Shown piece by piece: positions 1 to 8,259 of a DNA stretch of 64,000 nt. The notes below the pieces were generated by a model, which saw only the letters and a program-made list of their open reading frames with translations, was not told the DNA's origin and did not search any database. Position 1 is the first letter of the stretch. Every line of letters begins with the position of its first letter. Position numbers and translations under genes: made by a program. Source of the stretch: Acidimicrobiales bacterium (GTDB lineage: Bacteria > Actinomycetota > Acidimicrobiia > Acidimicrobiales > Aldehydirespiratoraceae); NCBI GenBank assembly GCA_040219515.1, contig JAVJSI010000001.1:62001-126000 (forward strand). Reading direction: 5' to 3'.

Positions 1-1616
1 TAGGTGCCGTTGAGGCCGACGATGTCGTCACCTCGGTAGACGAAGCCACCGGTGACAGAGCCACCCTCGGAACCGTTGGTCTGGTACTCATACGTCGGGC
101 CGACATGGTCGGCGATCTCCGGGTCGCGAGGCTCGTGGCGGAACGTGCCCTCCCAGGTGTCCCAGCCCAGGTTCGCGCCGAGGCCCCCGCCCAAGCCGTC
201 TTCCAAGCGGGTGATCTCCTCGCGGGTGTTCTGACCGACGTCGGCCACCCAGAGGTCGCCGTTGAACGAGTCGAACGAGAACTTCCACGGATTGCGTACG
301 CCGACGAGAAAGATCTGATCGAAGCCGGGGGTGCCGCCCGCGTAGGGGTTCGTGGCGGGGCTGACGTAGCCGGATGGGCCGGACGGATCGACGCGCAGGA
401 TCTTGCCCAGGAGCGTGTTGATGTTCTGTCCGTTGTCCTGCGGATCGCCGCCCGAGCCGCCGTCGCCGAACGACAGGTAGAGGAAGCCGTCCGGGCCGAA
501 GGTGAGATGCCCGCCGTTGTGGTTCGGATACGGCTGATCGACGTCGAACAGCTCGTCGGGCGCCCCGGTGGGCACGCCGTCGACGAGCGCGTACTCGAGC
601 ACGATCGAACGCTGTTCGACGCCCGGCGCCGCCGAGTCTGCGGTGAACGAGAGGTAGATGTGGCCGCCATCGGGCGACACGGCCACGCCGAGCAGTCCAC
701 ACTCGTTGCAGCCGGTGAGGTCGTAGCCCCCCGGGATCGACCACACCGTCGACGGACCGGCGGTCCAGTCGGGTCGGCCGGACGTGCCGGGCACCCGCAA
801 CAGGTTTCCGCCCTGCTCCGCGATGTACATCGAGCCGTCGCCGGGGTGCACGGCCGCAGCCACTGGCACCGACAGGCCACTCAGCACGGTGTCGAACCCC
901 AGGCTCAGGTCGGCGGGATCGACGATGCCATCGGCCAGCAGATTGAGCCGGTAGAGGAACGTCACGGCCTCGGCCCGCGTGATCGAGCGGTTCGGGTCGT
1001 AGGTCGTGGGCGTGGTGCCGGTGGTCAGGTCACGCCACTTGAGCCAGTCGACGGCGGCCTCGTAGAAGGAGCCGCCGACCACGTCACCGAAGCCGCTCGC
1101 GGGTGCGCCCTCGGGCTCGCCGGCGAGTCGAAACAGGAATGTGGCGAATTCGGCCCGGGTGAGCGATCCGTCGGGCGCATAGGCGGTCGGGGTCCGCCCG
1201 GTGGTGAGGCCCTCGCTCCACAGCCAGTCGACCGCCGCCTCGTAGAACGACGGCGAGACCACATCGAAGAACGGGGCCGCCTCCTCAGCCGGCGGCTCAC
1301 AGACCATGCGCCAGAGGAAGGTGGCGAACTGGGCCCGAGTCACCAGCGCGTCGGGTGAGAATGCCGACGCGCTCGTCCCCGTCGTGATCTCGTTCAGCGC
1401 GGCCCAACCGACCGCGTTCGAGTAGAACCGCCCGGTGGCGACATCGGCGAAGTCGTGCGAGCCCACCGCGTTGACGACGCACGGGCCCGGCGTGTAGCCG
1501 TCGACCGAACCCGTTCCCGGCGCCGATGACGCGGCGCCGGCCGGACTCACCGCCAGCAGGCTCGATCCCAGTCCGAGCAGGGCGAGGAGGGCGAGCGCGG
1601 CACGAGGAGAACGCAT
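1..1616 (-). CDS. SLH-anchored PQQ-dependent sugar dehydrogenase (C-terminus cut by window edge)
   Basis: The reading frame runs from ATG at 1616 off the left edge, giving 538 visible codons. Residues 1-29 are a Sec signal peptide ending near AGAAS. About residues 40-225 hold three S-layer homology modules, each with an FxDV start, a YEAAVDWL-type helix and a TRAEFATFL-type end. From about residue 240 there is a beta-propeller of the soluble glucose/sorbosone dehydrogenase family, including HNGGHLTFGPDGFLY, where the family has its catalytic histidine and PQQ site, and VGVRNPWKFSFD. Such enzymes oxidise aldoses outside the cell with PQQ. The SLH modules predict non-covalent attachment to the cell wall. 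A TACGTT box lies 8 nt before the ATG, suggesting a leaderless transcript. The substrate cannot be told from sequence. Confidence 0.88.
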   Translation of the reverse strand, partial: MRSPRAALALLALLGLGSSLLAVSPAGAASSAPGTGSVDGYTPGPCVVNAVGSHDFADVATGRFYSNAVGWAALNEITTGTSASAFSPDALVTRAQFATFLWRMVCEPPAEEAAPFFDVVSPSFYEAAVDWLWSEGLTTGRTPTAYAPDGSLTRAEFATFLFRLAGEPEGAPASGFGDVVGGSFYEAAVDWLKWRDLTTGTTPTTYDPNRSITRAEAVTFLYRLNLLADGIVDPADLSLGFDTVLSGLSVPVAAAVHPGDGSMYIAEQGGNLLRVPGTSGRPDWTAGPSTVWSIPGGYDLTGCNECGLLGVAVSPDGGHIYLSFTADSAAPGVEQRSIVLEYALVDGVPTGAPDELFDVDQPYPNHNGGHLTFGPDGFLYLSFGDGGSGGDPQDNGQNINTLLGKILRVDPSGPSGYVSPATNPYAGGTPGFDQIFLVGVRNPWKFSFDSFNGDLWVADVGQNTREEITRLEDGLGGGLGANLGWDTWEGTFRHEPRDPEIADHVGPTYEYQTNGSEGGSVTGGFVYRGDDIVGLNGT

Positions 1617-1619
1617 GGC

Positions 1620-1640
1620 CCGCGAACGTAGCGTTCGCGG
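1620..1640. promoter_or_regulatory. Perfect inverted repeat over the start of the SLH dehydrogenase gene
   Basis: Two 9-base arms, CCGCGAACG and CGTTCGCGG, flank a 3-base centre. The repeat overlaps the TACGTT -10 box (1625-1630 on the minus strand) of the dehydrogenase gene. It resembles a repressor operator. The arms contain CGAAC and GTTCG as in a LexA box, but the centre is 5 rather than 4 bases between those half-sites, so LexA is not claimed. Confidence 0.4.
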
Positions 1641-1641
1641 C

Positions 1642-2187
1642 TCAGCTGTGGTCGTCGCCCTTGACGTGCACGGTGGCGCCGCCATCGGCGATCTGGCGGA
1701 CCAGCACCATCACTTCGGCGGTTTCGTCCTCGAGCTCGGGAGGGTCGGTCGGTGAGAACCATCCGAGAGCGGACAGCTCCGGCGTGGTGACTGCGATCGT
1801 GTCGAGGTCGTGCTCCCCCACCACGCCGACGCGATAGATCGTCTCGAAACGGCTGTGCTCGGCGTCGACGACCACCCAGGGGCCACCGGTGATCTCGACG
1901 GTGAGACCGAGCTCCTCCTTCGTCTCCCGGACCGCGGTGACAGCCGGGTGTTCGCCGCGATCCACCAGACCGCCGGGCAGCGTCCAGCCCTTGCGGTAGA
2001 CGGGCCGCACGAACAGCCAGCGTCCGTCGTCGCGCTCGAGGATGGCCACCGACCCGGCGGTCCACGTCGGACGGATCGTGCGGACGAGCCAGCGTCGCAA
2101 CGGCTTGGGCAACGTGCCGAACGTGCGGAACACCGCGCGCCTCGCCCGGTCCGTGGACTGGCTCGGGCTCGGCGCGGGGGACGTCAC
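1642..2187 (-). CDS. Nudix hydrolase
   Basis: A protein of 181 residues with a full Nudix box at about residues 71-93: G-x5-E-x7-R-E-x-x-E-E-L-G-L (starting GGLVDRGEH and ending RETKEELGL). The glutamates of REXXEE bind the divalent metal used to hydrolyse a nucleoside diphosphate linked to another moiety. The first 35 residues are basic and not part of the fold. The start is GTG at 2187, with a TAGCCT box 6 nt upstream, so the mRNA is probably leaderless. The substrate (oxidised nucleotide, ADP-ribose or another) cannot be inferred. Confidence 0.9.
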   Translation of the reverse strand: MTSPAPSPSQSTDRARRAVFRTFGTLPKPLRRWLVRTIRPTWTAGSVAILERDDGRWLFVRPVYRKGWTLPGGLVDRGEHPAVTAVRETKEELGLTVEITGGPWVVVDAEHSRFETIYRVGVVGEHDLDTIAVTTPELSALGWFSPTDPPELEDETAEVMVLVRQIADGGATVHVKGDDHS

Positions 2188-2196
2188 GAGTTGAGG

Positions 2197-2940
2197 CTAG
2201 TTGCTCCCCGGTGCCCCGGTTCGCAGTTGCCGCAATCGGGGAAGGCGCTGCGGTCGCGCCGCGATCGGTGAACGGCGGGCCTCGTGGTCGAGAACGACGA
2301 GTTCGCGATCGAAGGCGTCGACCATCTCCACACCCACCTCGTGACAGATCAGCCAGGCCCCGAGGTAGTCCCACACGCCGAGGCCGCCGTCGAAGTCGAC
2401 ATAGCCGCTGAAGCGGCCATCAGCGACCGCGCAGAGGTCGAGCGCTGCGGCACCCATGCACCGGAACCAGCCGATCTCCTGACCCGACGGAATGCCGTTG
2501 ACCGCGGTGACGCCCTGCGGAACCGGCTCGGCATCGGGCACCCCGAGCACCACACCGTTGCGCCGGGCGCCGCCGCCCCGGGTTGCGTCGTAGCGTTCGC
2601 CGTTGCCGTGGTTGTGCACGACGGCGGCCAGCGGACCGTCGTCGTCGACCACGCACAGACTGGTGGCGAACCAGGGCAATCCGAGTGACGCGTTGGTGGA
2701 GCCATCGAGCGGATCGACCACCGCGATGGGGCCGTCCCCCGGCCCGAGGCCGCTCTCCTCGCTCAGCGTGCGAATACCCGCATCGCCCAGCACGGCGAGT
2801 ACGGCAACGTCGGCCACGACGTCGGAGGCGTACTGATCGTGGCGCAGACCGGAGGGACCCCAGTCGACGCCGGTGCGGAAGGCCTCGACGACCGCGTCGG
2901 CGGCGTCGTGGAGCACCGCGAGAATCTCGTCTGCCGTCAC
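2197..2940 (-). CDS. Inositol monophosphatase family protein
   Basis: A protein of 247 residues from a GTG at 2940, beginning VTADEILAVLHDAADAV, the usual first helix of the family. Metal-site motifs are EESG, DPLDGSTNAS and GVWDYLGAW, in the right order. The family removes phosphate from inositol-1-phosphate, related sugar phosphates or 3'-phosphoadenosine phosphates using Mg2+. The frame stays open upstream to 3228, but that part has no family similarity and runs antisense into the next gene, so the short form is preferred. The last 30 residues are basic and beyond the fold. Confidence 0.85.
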   Translation of the reverse strand: MTADEILAVLHDAADAVVEAFRTGVDWGPSGLRHDQYASDVVADVAVLAVLGDAGIRTLSEESGLGPGDGPIAVVDPLDGSTNASLGLPWFATSLCVVDDDGPLAAVVHNHGNGERYDATRGGGARRNGVVLGVPDAEPVPQGVTAVNGIPSGQEIGWFRCMGAAALDLCAVADGRFSGYVDFDGGLGVWDYLGAWLICHEVGVEMVDAFDRELVVLDHEARRSPIAARPQRLPRLRQLRTGAPGSN

Positions 2941-3021
2941 CGCCGCAGTGAACCACGCGCGCGAGCGGTCGGCACGGACTCCAGTGACGTTTCGGGCTGA
3001 TTCCGTGGCAGGCTGGAGCTG

Positions 3022-3585
3022 ATGGCAGTGATCGATCTCCAAGGTTTTGTCGCAGATCTCAAGGACCATGTCGCCGAACACGGTTTCCATGTGCACGACG
3101 AGCGGCACTTCATCGAGACCTACACGAACCGCCAGACCTGGGAGATCGACCTCCATCCCGACCGCGCCTGCGACGGCCCGCTCGACATGCACGTCTCGCT
3201 CGAGGTCGATCCCCGGTCGCTGATCCACTTCGAGGACGAGGTGATGCAGGTCGGCGAGACCGGCGAGCCCTCCGACGACATCAAGCTGCCGTTCACCATC
3301 AGTTTCGCGCTCCCGCCATTGCCGGCCGGACCCGACCTGCTGGTGCTGGCCACCGATCTCGCCGGCATCGGCGGCACAGACCTGCCCCTCGAGGTCAGTG
3401 CGGTCGACTCCTTCGCCGCCGTCACCGACGCCGCCGAGCGGGCGGTCAGCATCGTCGCCCGCGTCGAAGTGCCTCTCGCCCGGATCTTTCTCGGCCAGGA
3501 AGTGCTGTGCGATGTGCTCGACCGTTGTCAGCAGGTCGCCGAGTTCCTGCTCGACCGCGCGCCGGTCTGGCTCGACGAGCTCTAG
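3022..3585 (+). CDS. Conserved-looking hypothetical protein
   Basis: A soluble acidic protein of 187 residues, starting MAVIDLQGFVADLKDHV. There is no signal peptide or membrane segment. The middle (DLDMHVSLEVDPRS type strands, then LPFTISFALPPLP) predicts a mixed alpha/beta fold and the end is helical (LDRCQQVAEFLLDRAPVWLDEL). Codon use is typical of the genome and the frame is clearly coding. It is divergent from the inositol-phosphatase-like gene, 81 bp away. I do not recognise the family and assign no function. Confidence 0.7.
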   Translation: MAVIDLQGFVADLKDHVAEHGFHVHDERHFIETYTNRQTWEIDLHPDRACDGPLDMHVSLEVDPRSLIHFEDEVMQVGETGEPSDDIKLPFTISFALPPLPAGPDLLVLATDLAGIGGTDLPLEVSAVDSFAAVTDAAERAVSIVARVEVPLARIFLGQEVLCDVLDRCQQVAEFLLDRAPVWLDEL

Positions 3586-3608
3586 CCGCAGCTAACGGCT
3601 GCGCAGTA

Positions 3609-4055
3609 CTACCTGGAGCGCAGGGCCTCGAGCGCGTCGTCGGCGTGGGTGAGCATGCTGGTCTCGCTGCGAACCGACCGGAGCAGGCGTTGCTCTTCGT
3701 CGATCACGAACGTGGCCCGCTTCGACGGCAACGGGCCCATGCGCTTCACGCCGAACATCTTCGCGACCTCACGGTCGGGGTCGGACAGCAGCGCGAAGCC
3801 GAGCGAGTTCTTGTCGTCGAACTCTTTCTGCCGATCCACCGGATCGGCGCTGATCCCCACTCGCTGCGCTCCGAGTTCTTCGAACTCCGATCGCAGATCG
3901 CGGAAATGGCAGCTTTCCTTCGTTCAACCGGGCGTCATGGCCTTCGGGTAGAAGAACAACACGATCGGGCCTTCGGCGACGAGGCTACTGAGCCGTACCG
4001 ACGTGCCATGCTGATCGAGCAGTTCGAAGTCGTCGATGATGTCGCCTTCGTTCAT
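3609..4055 (-). CDS. Bcp/PrxQ-type peroxiredoxin with in-frame UGA, probable selenoprotein
   Basis: Read from ATG 4055 to 3609 the gene has 148 sense codons interrupted only by TGA at 3924-3926 (codon 44). This codon falls exactly where the family has its peroxidatic cysteine: FFYPKAMTPG-(UGA)-TKESCHFRDL, compared with TPGC in Bcp. The partner cysteine is present at 49, five residues on, as in Bcp/PrxQ enzymes. The frame after the UGA is intact and conserved (GISADPVDRQKEF, FALLSDPDREVAKMFGV, ATFVIDEEQRLL). I infer insertion of selenocysteine. Peroxiredoxins with Sec at this site are known in other bacteria. Two small hairpins lie just 3' of the UGA. The role would be thiol-dependent reduction of H2O2 and organic peroxides. 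A TATGGT box sits 7 nt before the ATG. The alternative is a point-mutated pseudogene or sequence error. Confidence 0.75.
3888..3918 (-). promoter_or_regulatory. Candidate bacterial SECIS region downstream of the UGA
   Basis: In the mRNA, 5 nt after the UGA, GGAAA pairs with UUUCC around a 7-base loop GCUGCCA that starts with G (3902-3918). Directly after it, CGAUC pairs with GAUCG around a UGC loop (3888-3900). The loop of the second hairpin starts 29 nt after the UGA, within the 16-37 nt spacing usual for bacterial SECIS elements, and has G in its second position. Either hairpin could be the SelB-binding element. The stems are short (5 bp), so this is suggestive only. Confidence 0.4.
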
Positions 4056-4125
4056 GGGCCGCACCATACCGCCCTGCGCAGCCTCCCTGCGGCCCAGTGG
4101 CGCCGATGCCGCTACTCTCGATCGG

Positions 4126-4485
4126 ATGGCCGACCAGTTCGACGACGTGCGGGCCATCGCCCTGTCACTTCCCGAGACCAACGAGCGGCTCAGCCACGGC
4201 ATGCCGACGTTCTTCATCCGCGACAAGAAGGTGTTCGTCTCGTGCGTCGACGATCACCACGGCGACGGCATCTTCGGCATCTGGGTGGGCGCCGCCCCCG
4301 GTGTGCAGGGTGAACTGGTCGCCCAGGAACCCGACCGGTTCTACGTGCCACCCTATGTCGGCCATCGCGGCTGGGTCGGCGTGCGCCTCGATGTCGACGT
4401 CGACCTCGATGAATTGCAGGCGATCGTCACCGACTCCTACCGTCTCGTCGCCCCGAAGACCCTCGTGAAGATGTTGCCCTCGTGA
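4126..4485 (+). CDS. MmcQ/YjbR family protein
   Basis: A protein of 119 residues starting MADQFDDVRAIALSLPETNERLSHG. The pattern ALSLPET, the H-G-MPTF and the closing Y-x-LVAPKTLVKMLP match the YjbR/MmcQ (CyaY-like fold) family, probably DNA- or ligand-binding, with no settled function. A TACTCT box is 7 nt before the ATG, so the transcript is probably leaderless and this start is preferred over the upstream in-frame ATG at 4036. It is divergent from the UGA-containing peroxiredoxin, with 70 bp between the starts. Confidence 0.8.
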   Translation: MADQFDDVRAIALSLPETNERLSHGMPTFFIRDKKVFVSCVDDHHGDGIFGIWVGAAPGVQGELVAQEPDRFYVPPYVGHRGWVGVRLDVDVDLDELQAIVTDSYRLVAPKTLVKMLPS

Positions 4486-4501
4486 CGACATTGGACGCCG
4501 A

Positions 4502-5656
4502 ATGATCCGCCGCCTCGTTCCCACCCTCGTCGCCTGCCTCGCGGCCTCCGCCTGCGTGTGGCCGGTGCCGTTGCCGGGAGAACCGGTCCCCACGATCGAG
4601 TCGGCAGTGACATGGGATGCCGCCGCCGGCACCGTGACCATGGAGATCACCGTCACCGATCTCGCCGCCACCACCGTTCGTGCCTACCCGGGCGGCCTCG
4701 ACGTCGCTGGGGTCGACGACACCGCCGCCCCGTTCACCTTCGTGTTCGACACCGCGACCTTCCCCGCCGATCATCGCGGCATGCTCGTGCTCGCCTCGGA
4801 CGGCGCCACCATCGTCGGCGAGATCGAGGCGATGCCCGATGTCCGCTGCAACGGACATCGCGAGCTCTGCGACCGCCCTTACGCCGACGTGCGCAACATC
4901 ACGACCCACAACGCCATGTCCAGCGCCGACGACGGCTGGCTCGGACCGAACCAGACCCTCGACGTGCCCGACCAGCTCGAAGCCGGCGTACGGGCCCTGA
5001 TGCTCGACACCTACCGGGCCGGCGACCTCAACGACTTCGGGTCGGTGGAGGTGCCCGGCGTCGACCCCGACACCCCGTATCTGTGCCATGCGATCTGCGC
5101 CCTGGGCAACCAGCCGCTGGTCGAGGGCCTCACCGAGATCCGCGAGTTCCTCGACGCCGACCCCGGTGCGGTGGTCACGCTGATCATCGAGTCCTATCTC
5201 GACCACGACCTCACCGCCGCCGCGTTCGACGCGAGCGGTCTCACCCCCCACACCTATGTGCATCCCGGCGGTGAATGGCCCACGCTCGGCGAGATGATCG
5301 ACGACGGCACCCGCCTCGTGGTGATGCAGGACGAAGCCGTCGATACGACCTATCCATGGCTGATGAATGTGTGGCAACACTCGTTCGAGACCCCGTTCTC
5401 GGCGGCAACCCCCGGCGACTTCACCTGCAACCACCTCCGTGGTTCGCCGTCGAACGAGCTCTTCATCCTCAACCACTTCCTGACCGAGGTCTTCGGCTCG
5501 CCGGCACTCGCCGCACAGGTCAACACCAACCCGTTCCTCCTCGACCGGGCCAGGGAGTGCGAGGCGTTCCACGACACGGCGGCGACGTTCGTGACGGTCG
5601 ACTTCTTCGAGATCGGCGATGTCGCCGCCGCGGTTGCGGCGCTGAACGGTCTCTGA
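4502..5656 (+). CDS. PLC-like phosphodiesterase lipoprotein
   Basis: A protein of 384 residues with a short hydrophobic leader ending ACLAASAC, a passable lipobox with Cys18 as the lipid-attachment residue. About residues 35-105 form a small beta domain. From about residue 125 there is a PI-PLC X-type TIM barrel: NITTHNAMS carries the first catalytic histidine, GVRALMLDTY the next strand and YLCHAICALG a probable second histidine. Related bacterial proteins are called PLC-like phosphodiesterases and many have unknown substrates. It starts 16 bp after the yjbR-like stop and may be cotranscribed with it. The position outside the membrane is inferred. Confidence 0.75.
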   Translation: MIRRLVPTLVACLAASACVWPVPLPGEPVPTIESAVTWDAAAGTVTMEITVTDLAATTVRAYPGGLDVAGVDDTAAPFTFVFDTATFPADHRGMLVLASDGATIVGEIEAMPDVRCNGHRELCDRPYADVRNITTHNAMSSADDGWLGPNQTLDVPDQLEAGVRALMLDTYRAGDLNDFGSVEVPGVDPDTPYLCHAICALGNQPLVEGLTEIREFLDADPGAVVTLIIESYLDHDLTAAAFDASGLTPHTYVHPGGEWPTLGEMIDDGTRLVVMQDEAVDTTYPWLMNVWQHSFETPFSAATPGDFTCNHLRGSPSNELFILNHFLTEVFGSPALAAQVNTNPFLLDRARECEAFHDTAATFVTVDFFEIGDVAAAVAALNGL

Positions 5657-5708
5657 CCGCGAGCCGAGTCGCGCCGACCGGTGGCCATGTGTGATGCTGG
5701 TCGCACTG

Positions 5709-5732
5709 GAGGTCGGCAGTCCCGCCGACCTC
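5709..5732 (+). promoter_or_regulatory. 9-bp inverted repeat in the metY leader
   Basis: GAGGTCGGC and GCCGACCTC flank a 6-base loop, ending 10 bases before the AAGGA ribosome-binding site of metY. There is no U-run, so it does not look like a terminator. It could be an operator or a leader hairpin controlling the methionine gene. It does not match an S-box riboswitch by eye. Confidence 0.3.
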
Positions 5733-5754
5733 GTGGCGAAGAAGGACGAATTCG

Positions 5755-7065
5755 ATGAGTGACCAGTGGGGCTTCGAGACCCGACAGATCCATGCCGGCC
5801 AGGAGCCCGATCCCACGACCGGCGCGCGGGCCGTGCCGATCTACCAGACCACCGCCTACTCGTTCCGTGACAGTGACCATGCCGCGAACCTCTTCGCGCT
5901 GTCCGAGATCGGCAACATCTACACCCGGATCATGAACCCCACCCAGGGCGTGGTCGAGGCTCGACTCCAGTCGCTCGAGGGCGGCACCGACACCGCCGTC
6001 GGCATTCCCGGCGCCCTACTCACCGCCTCGGGTCAGTCGGCCGAGATGATCGCCATCCTCAATCTGGCCGAGTCCGGCGACCACATCGTCGCCGCCGCCG
6101 CCCTCTACGGCGGTACCTACAACCTGCTCCACCACACGCTGCCGAAGATGGGCATCACCTGCACCTTCGTCGACGACCCCGACGACGAGGCCGAGTGGAA
6201 CGCGGCGGTGCAGGACAACACCAAGGCGCTGTACTGCGAGTCGATCGGCAACCCGAAGAACAACGTCATCGACATCCGCAAGATCGCCGACATCGCCCAC
6301 AGCCACAACGTGCCGCTGATGGTCGACAACACCGTCGCCACCCCGTTCCTGATCCGTCCGATCGAGCACGGCGCCGACATCGTCATCCACTCCGCCACCA
6401 AGTTCATCGGCGGCCATGGCACGGCCATCGCCGGTGCCATCGTCGATGGTGGCACCTTCGACTTCGGCGCCTCGGGCAAGCACCCGATGTTCACCGAACC
6501 CGACCCCAGCTACCACGGACTCGCCTACTGGCCCGCCCTCGGCCAGGGCAGCTACATCATCAAGGCCCGGGTGCAGCTGTTGCGCGATCTCGGCCCGGCC
6601 GTGTCGCCGTTCAATGCGTTCCTTCTGCTGCAGGGCCTCGAAACGTTGAGCCTGCGCATGGAGCGCCACTTCGCCAACGCCCAGAAGGTCGCCGAGTACC
6701 TCGACGCCCACGACCAGGTCGAATCGGTGGCCTACGCCGGTCTGGCATCGTCGCCGTGGAACGCGATCGCCACCTCGCTCGGTGGCGGCGCCGGCTACGG
6801 ATCCGTGCCGGCGTTCACGATCAAGGGTGGCCTCGAAGCCGGCAAGAAGTTCGTGGAAGCGCTCGAGCTCCACAGCCACCTCGCCAACATCGGTGACGTG
6901 CGCTCGCTGGTGATCCAGCCCGCCGCCACCACGCACTCGCAGCTCACCGCCGAGGAGCAGGAGTCCGCCGGCGTCGGACCGGGACTCGTGCGTCTCTCGG
7001 TGGGCCTCGAGCACATCGACGACATCATCGCCGACCTCGACATCGGCTTCGCCGCCGCGAAGTAG
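5755..7065 (+). CDS. metY: O-acetylhomoserine aminocarboxypropyltransferase (sulfhydrylase)
   Basis: A protein of 436 residues, the length usual for the family. It is a fold-type I PLP enzyme of the Cys/Met metabolism family: Y57-R58 in YTRIMNPT contacts the phosphate, D191 in MVDNTVATP the pyridine nitrogen, and K216 in [11 protein letters not shown] forms the Schiff base. It makes homocysteine from O-acetylhomoserine and sulfide in the cytoplasm. The long insertion after about residue 235 ([16 protein letters not shown]) is typical of MetY rather than MetB/MetC. AAGGA lies 8 nt before the ATG. A strong hairpin follows the stop. Confidence 0.93.
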   Translation: MSDQWGFETRQIHAGQEPDPTTGARAVPIYQTTAYSFRDSDHAANLFALSEIGNIYTRIMNPTQGVVEARLQSLEGGTDTAVGIPGALLTASGQSAEMIAILNLAESGDHIVAAAALYGGTYNLLHHTLPKMGITCTFVDDPDDEAEWNAAVQDNTKALYCESIGNPKNNVIDIRKIADIAHSHNVPLMVDNTVATPFLIRPIEHGADIVIHSATKFIGGHGTAIAGAIVDGGTFDFGASGKHPMFTEPDPSYHGLAYWPALGQGSYIIKARVQLLRDLGPAVSPFNAFLLLQGLETLSLRMERHFANAQKVAEYLDAHDQVESVAYAGLASSPWNAIATSLGGGAGYGSVPAFTIKGGLEAGKKFVEALELHSHLANIGDVRSLVIQPAATTHSQLTAEEQESAGVGPGLVRLSVGLEHIDDIIADLDIGFAAAK

Positions 7066-7089
7066 ACAGTCGATCTCGCCCGAAACATC

Positions 7090-7120
7090 GCGGGGTGGCC
7101 GGTTCGTCCGGCCACCCCGC
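7090..7120 (+). terminator. Terminator between metY and the ABC importer
   Basis: A perfect 13-bp stem (GCGGGGTGGCCGG with its complement) around a TTCGT loop starts 25 bp after the metY stop. The flank AATTGTT is only weakly U-rich. The position between convergent genes suits a bidirectional terminator. Confidence 0.75.
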
Positions 7121-7158
7121 AATTGTTCAGACGGTCAATGCGTCAGATCGTCAGGGCG

Positions 7159-8187
7159 TCAGCCGCTGATGATGCCTTCATCGACCAGGAACTGGCTGGC
7201 CACGTCGGCCGCGTCTTCGCCGCCTTCGGTGACCCGGCGGTTCAGCTCCGCCATGGTCTCGTCGTCGAGGGGAGCCAGGATCTCGCCGACGATGGTGTCG
7301 ATGGCCTCGGGTGCCGTCTGGTAGACGTCGTCGGGAAGCGTGAGCGAGACGTTGTAGAGAATCATCACGCCGGGATCCTCGACCACATTCAGATCCAGCG
7401 CCGGGATGCGACCGTCGGTGGTGAAGATCTCACCGAAATCGCAGTCGCCGTTGGCGGTCTGGTTGTAGATCGCGCCCGACTCGAGGATCTCGATCTGGCT
7501 CTCGGGAATCTCGTAGCCGGTGGCTTCCTCCCACAGGACGAGGCCATCGGGACGGACCGGGAACTCTTCTTCCATGCACACGATGGCGTCGGAATTGGCC
7601 TCGAGGTACGCAGCCATCGAATCGAAGCTGAACGGCGCGCCGTCGTCCAGGAAGTCAGTGGCCGTTGCGAACCCGTAGGTGTTGTTGAACGGCGACTGGC
7701 CGATCCAGCGGATGTTGTTCTCCTCGAGGTCGGCCTCGCGAACGTTCTGGGTGAGCGTGTCGGGGTCGTCGGAGGGATCTTCCCTGGTCAGGTGAACAGT
7801 CCAGCCGGTGCCGTTGTACTCCCAGTACATGTCGATGTTGCCGGTGAGCAAGGATTCACGGTTGATCTCCGTGCCGCCGAGGTCGATCTGGTTGTTGACC
7901 TCGGCGCCGGCGGCCTCGAGGGAGGCAACCAGCAGCTCACCGAGCACGAACTGCTCGGTGAAGTTCTTCGAGCCGACCGTGTAGGTCTGATCGGACAGAT
8001 CGAGGGCTTCGATCGTCGTGCCGTCGGCCGAACCGTCGTCACTACCGTCATCGGCGCCGTCGTCGGTGCCGTCGTCGGCGCCATCGGTGGCGCCATCGCC
8101 GTCGTCGTCGTCACCGCATGCCGCGGCGAGGAGTGTGAAGGCGAATAGCAGGGCGAGCAATCGCCAGAGCTTTCTCGGGGTGTTCAT
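7159..8187 (-). CDS. Betaine/choline-type ABC transporter substrate-binding lipoprotein
   Basis: A protein of 342 residues. The leader ends LLAAACG, a good lipobox with lipidated cysteine. It is followed by an unusual linker of about 30 residues almost entirely Asp, Gly, Ala, Ser and Thr. The mature domain begins TYTVGSKNFTEQFVLGEL, the hallmark of OpuAC/ProX/OsmF binding proteins for glycine betaine, choline or carnitine, and continues with GNIDMYWEYNGTGW. The acidic linker tethers the domain to the membrane. It is the last gene of a four-gene operon and is separated by 72 bp from the permease upstream. Confidence 0.9.
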   Translation of the reverse strand: MNTPRKLWRLLALLFAFTLLAAACGDDDDGDGATDGADDGTDDGADDGSDDGSADGTTIEALDLSDQTYTVGSKNFTEQFVLGELLVASLEAAGAEVNNQIDLGGTEINRESLLTGNIDMYWEYNGTGWTVHLTREDPSDDPDTLTQNVREADLEENNIRWIGQSPFNNTYGFATATDFLDDGAPFSFDSMAAYLEANSDAIVCMEEEFPVRPDGLVLWEEATGYEIPESQIEILESGAIYNQTANGDCDFGEIFTTDGRIPALDLNVVEDPGVMILYNVSLTLPDDVYQTAPEAIDTIVGEILAPLDDETMAELNRRVTEGGEDAADVASQFLVDEGIISG

Positions 8188-8259
8188 TGTTGGTTCCCTC
8201 CATTGGGGTTTGCTTGCATAGAGAAATCAGGGCGCGCAAAGGCCCGCCGTCGGTCAGTC

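Noticed and set aside
105-1358. Long plus-strand open frame of 417 codons
   Set aside because: Antisense to the SLH/PQQ dehydrogenase frame, which has clear domains. The plus-strand product is Arg/Gly/Val-rich without any family pattern.
2941-3228. N-terminal extension of the inositol-phosphatase-like gene
   Set aside because: The frame stays open, but the extra 96 residues show no family similarity and run antisense into the plus-strand gene at 3022.
3924-4226. Reading the first part of the peroxiredoxin as a separate 100-residue protein, with the second part as another gene
   Set aside because: Both parts are halves of one conserved peroxiredoxin in the same frame. The first 57 residues of that longer frame are antisense to yjbR.
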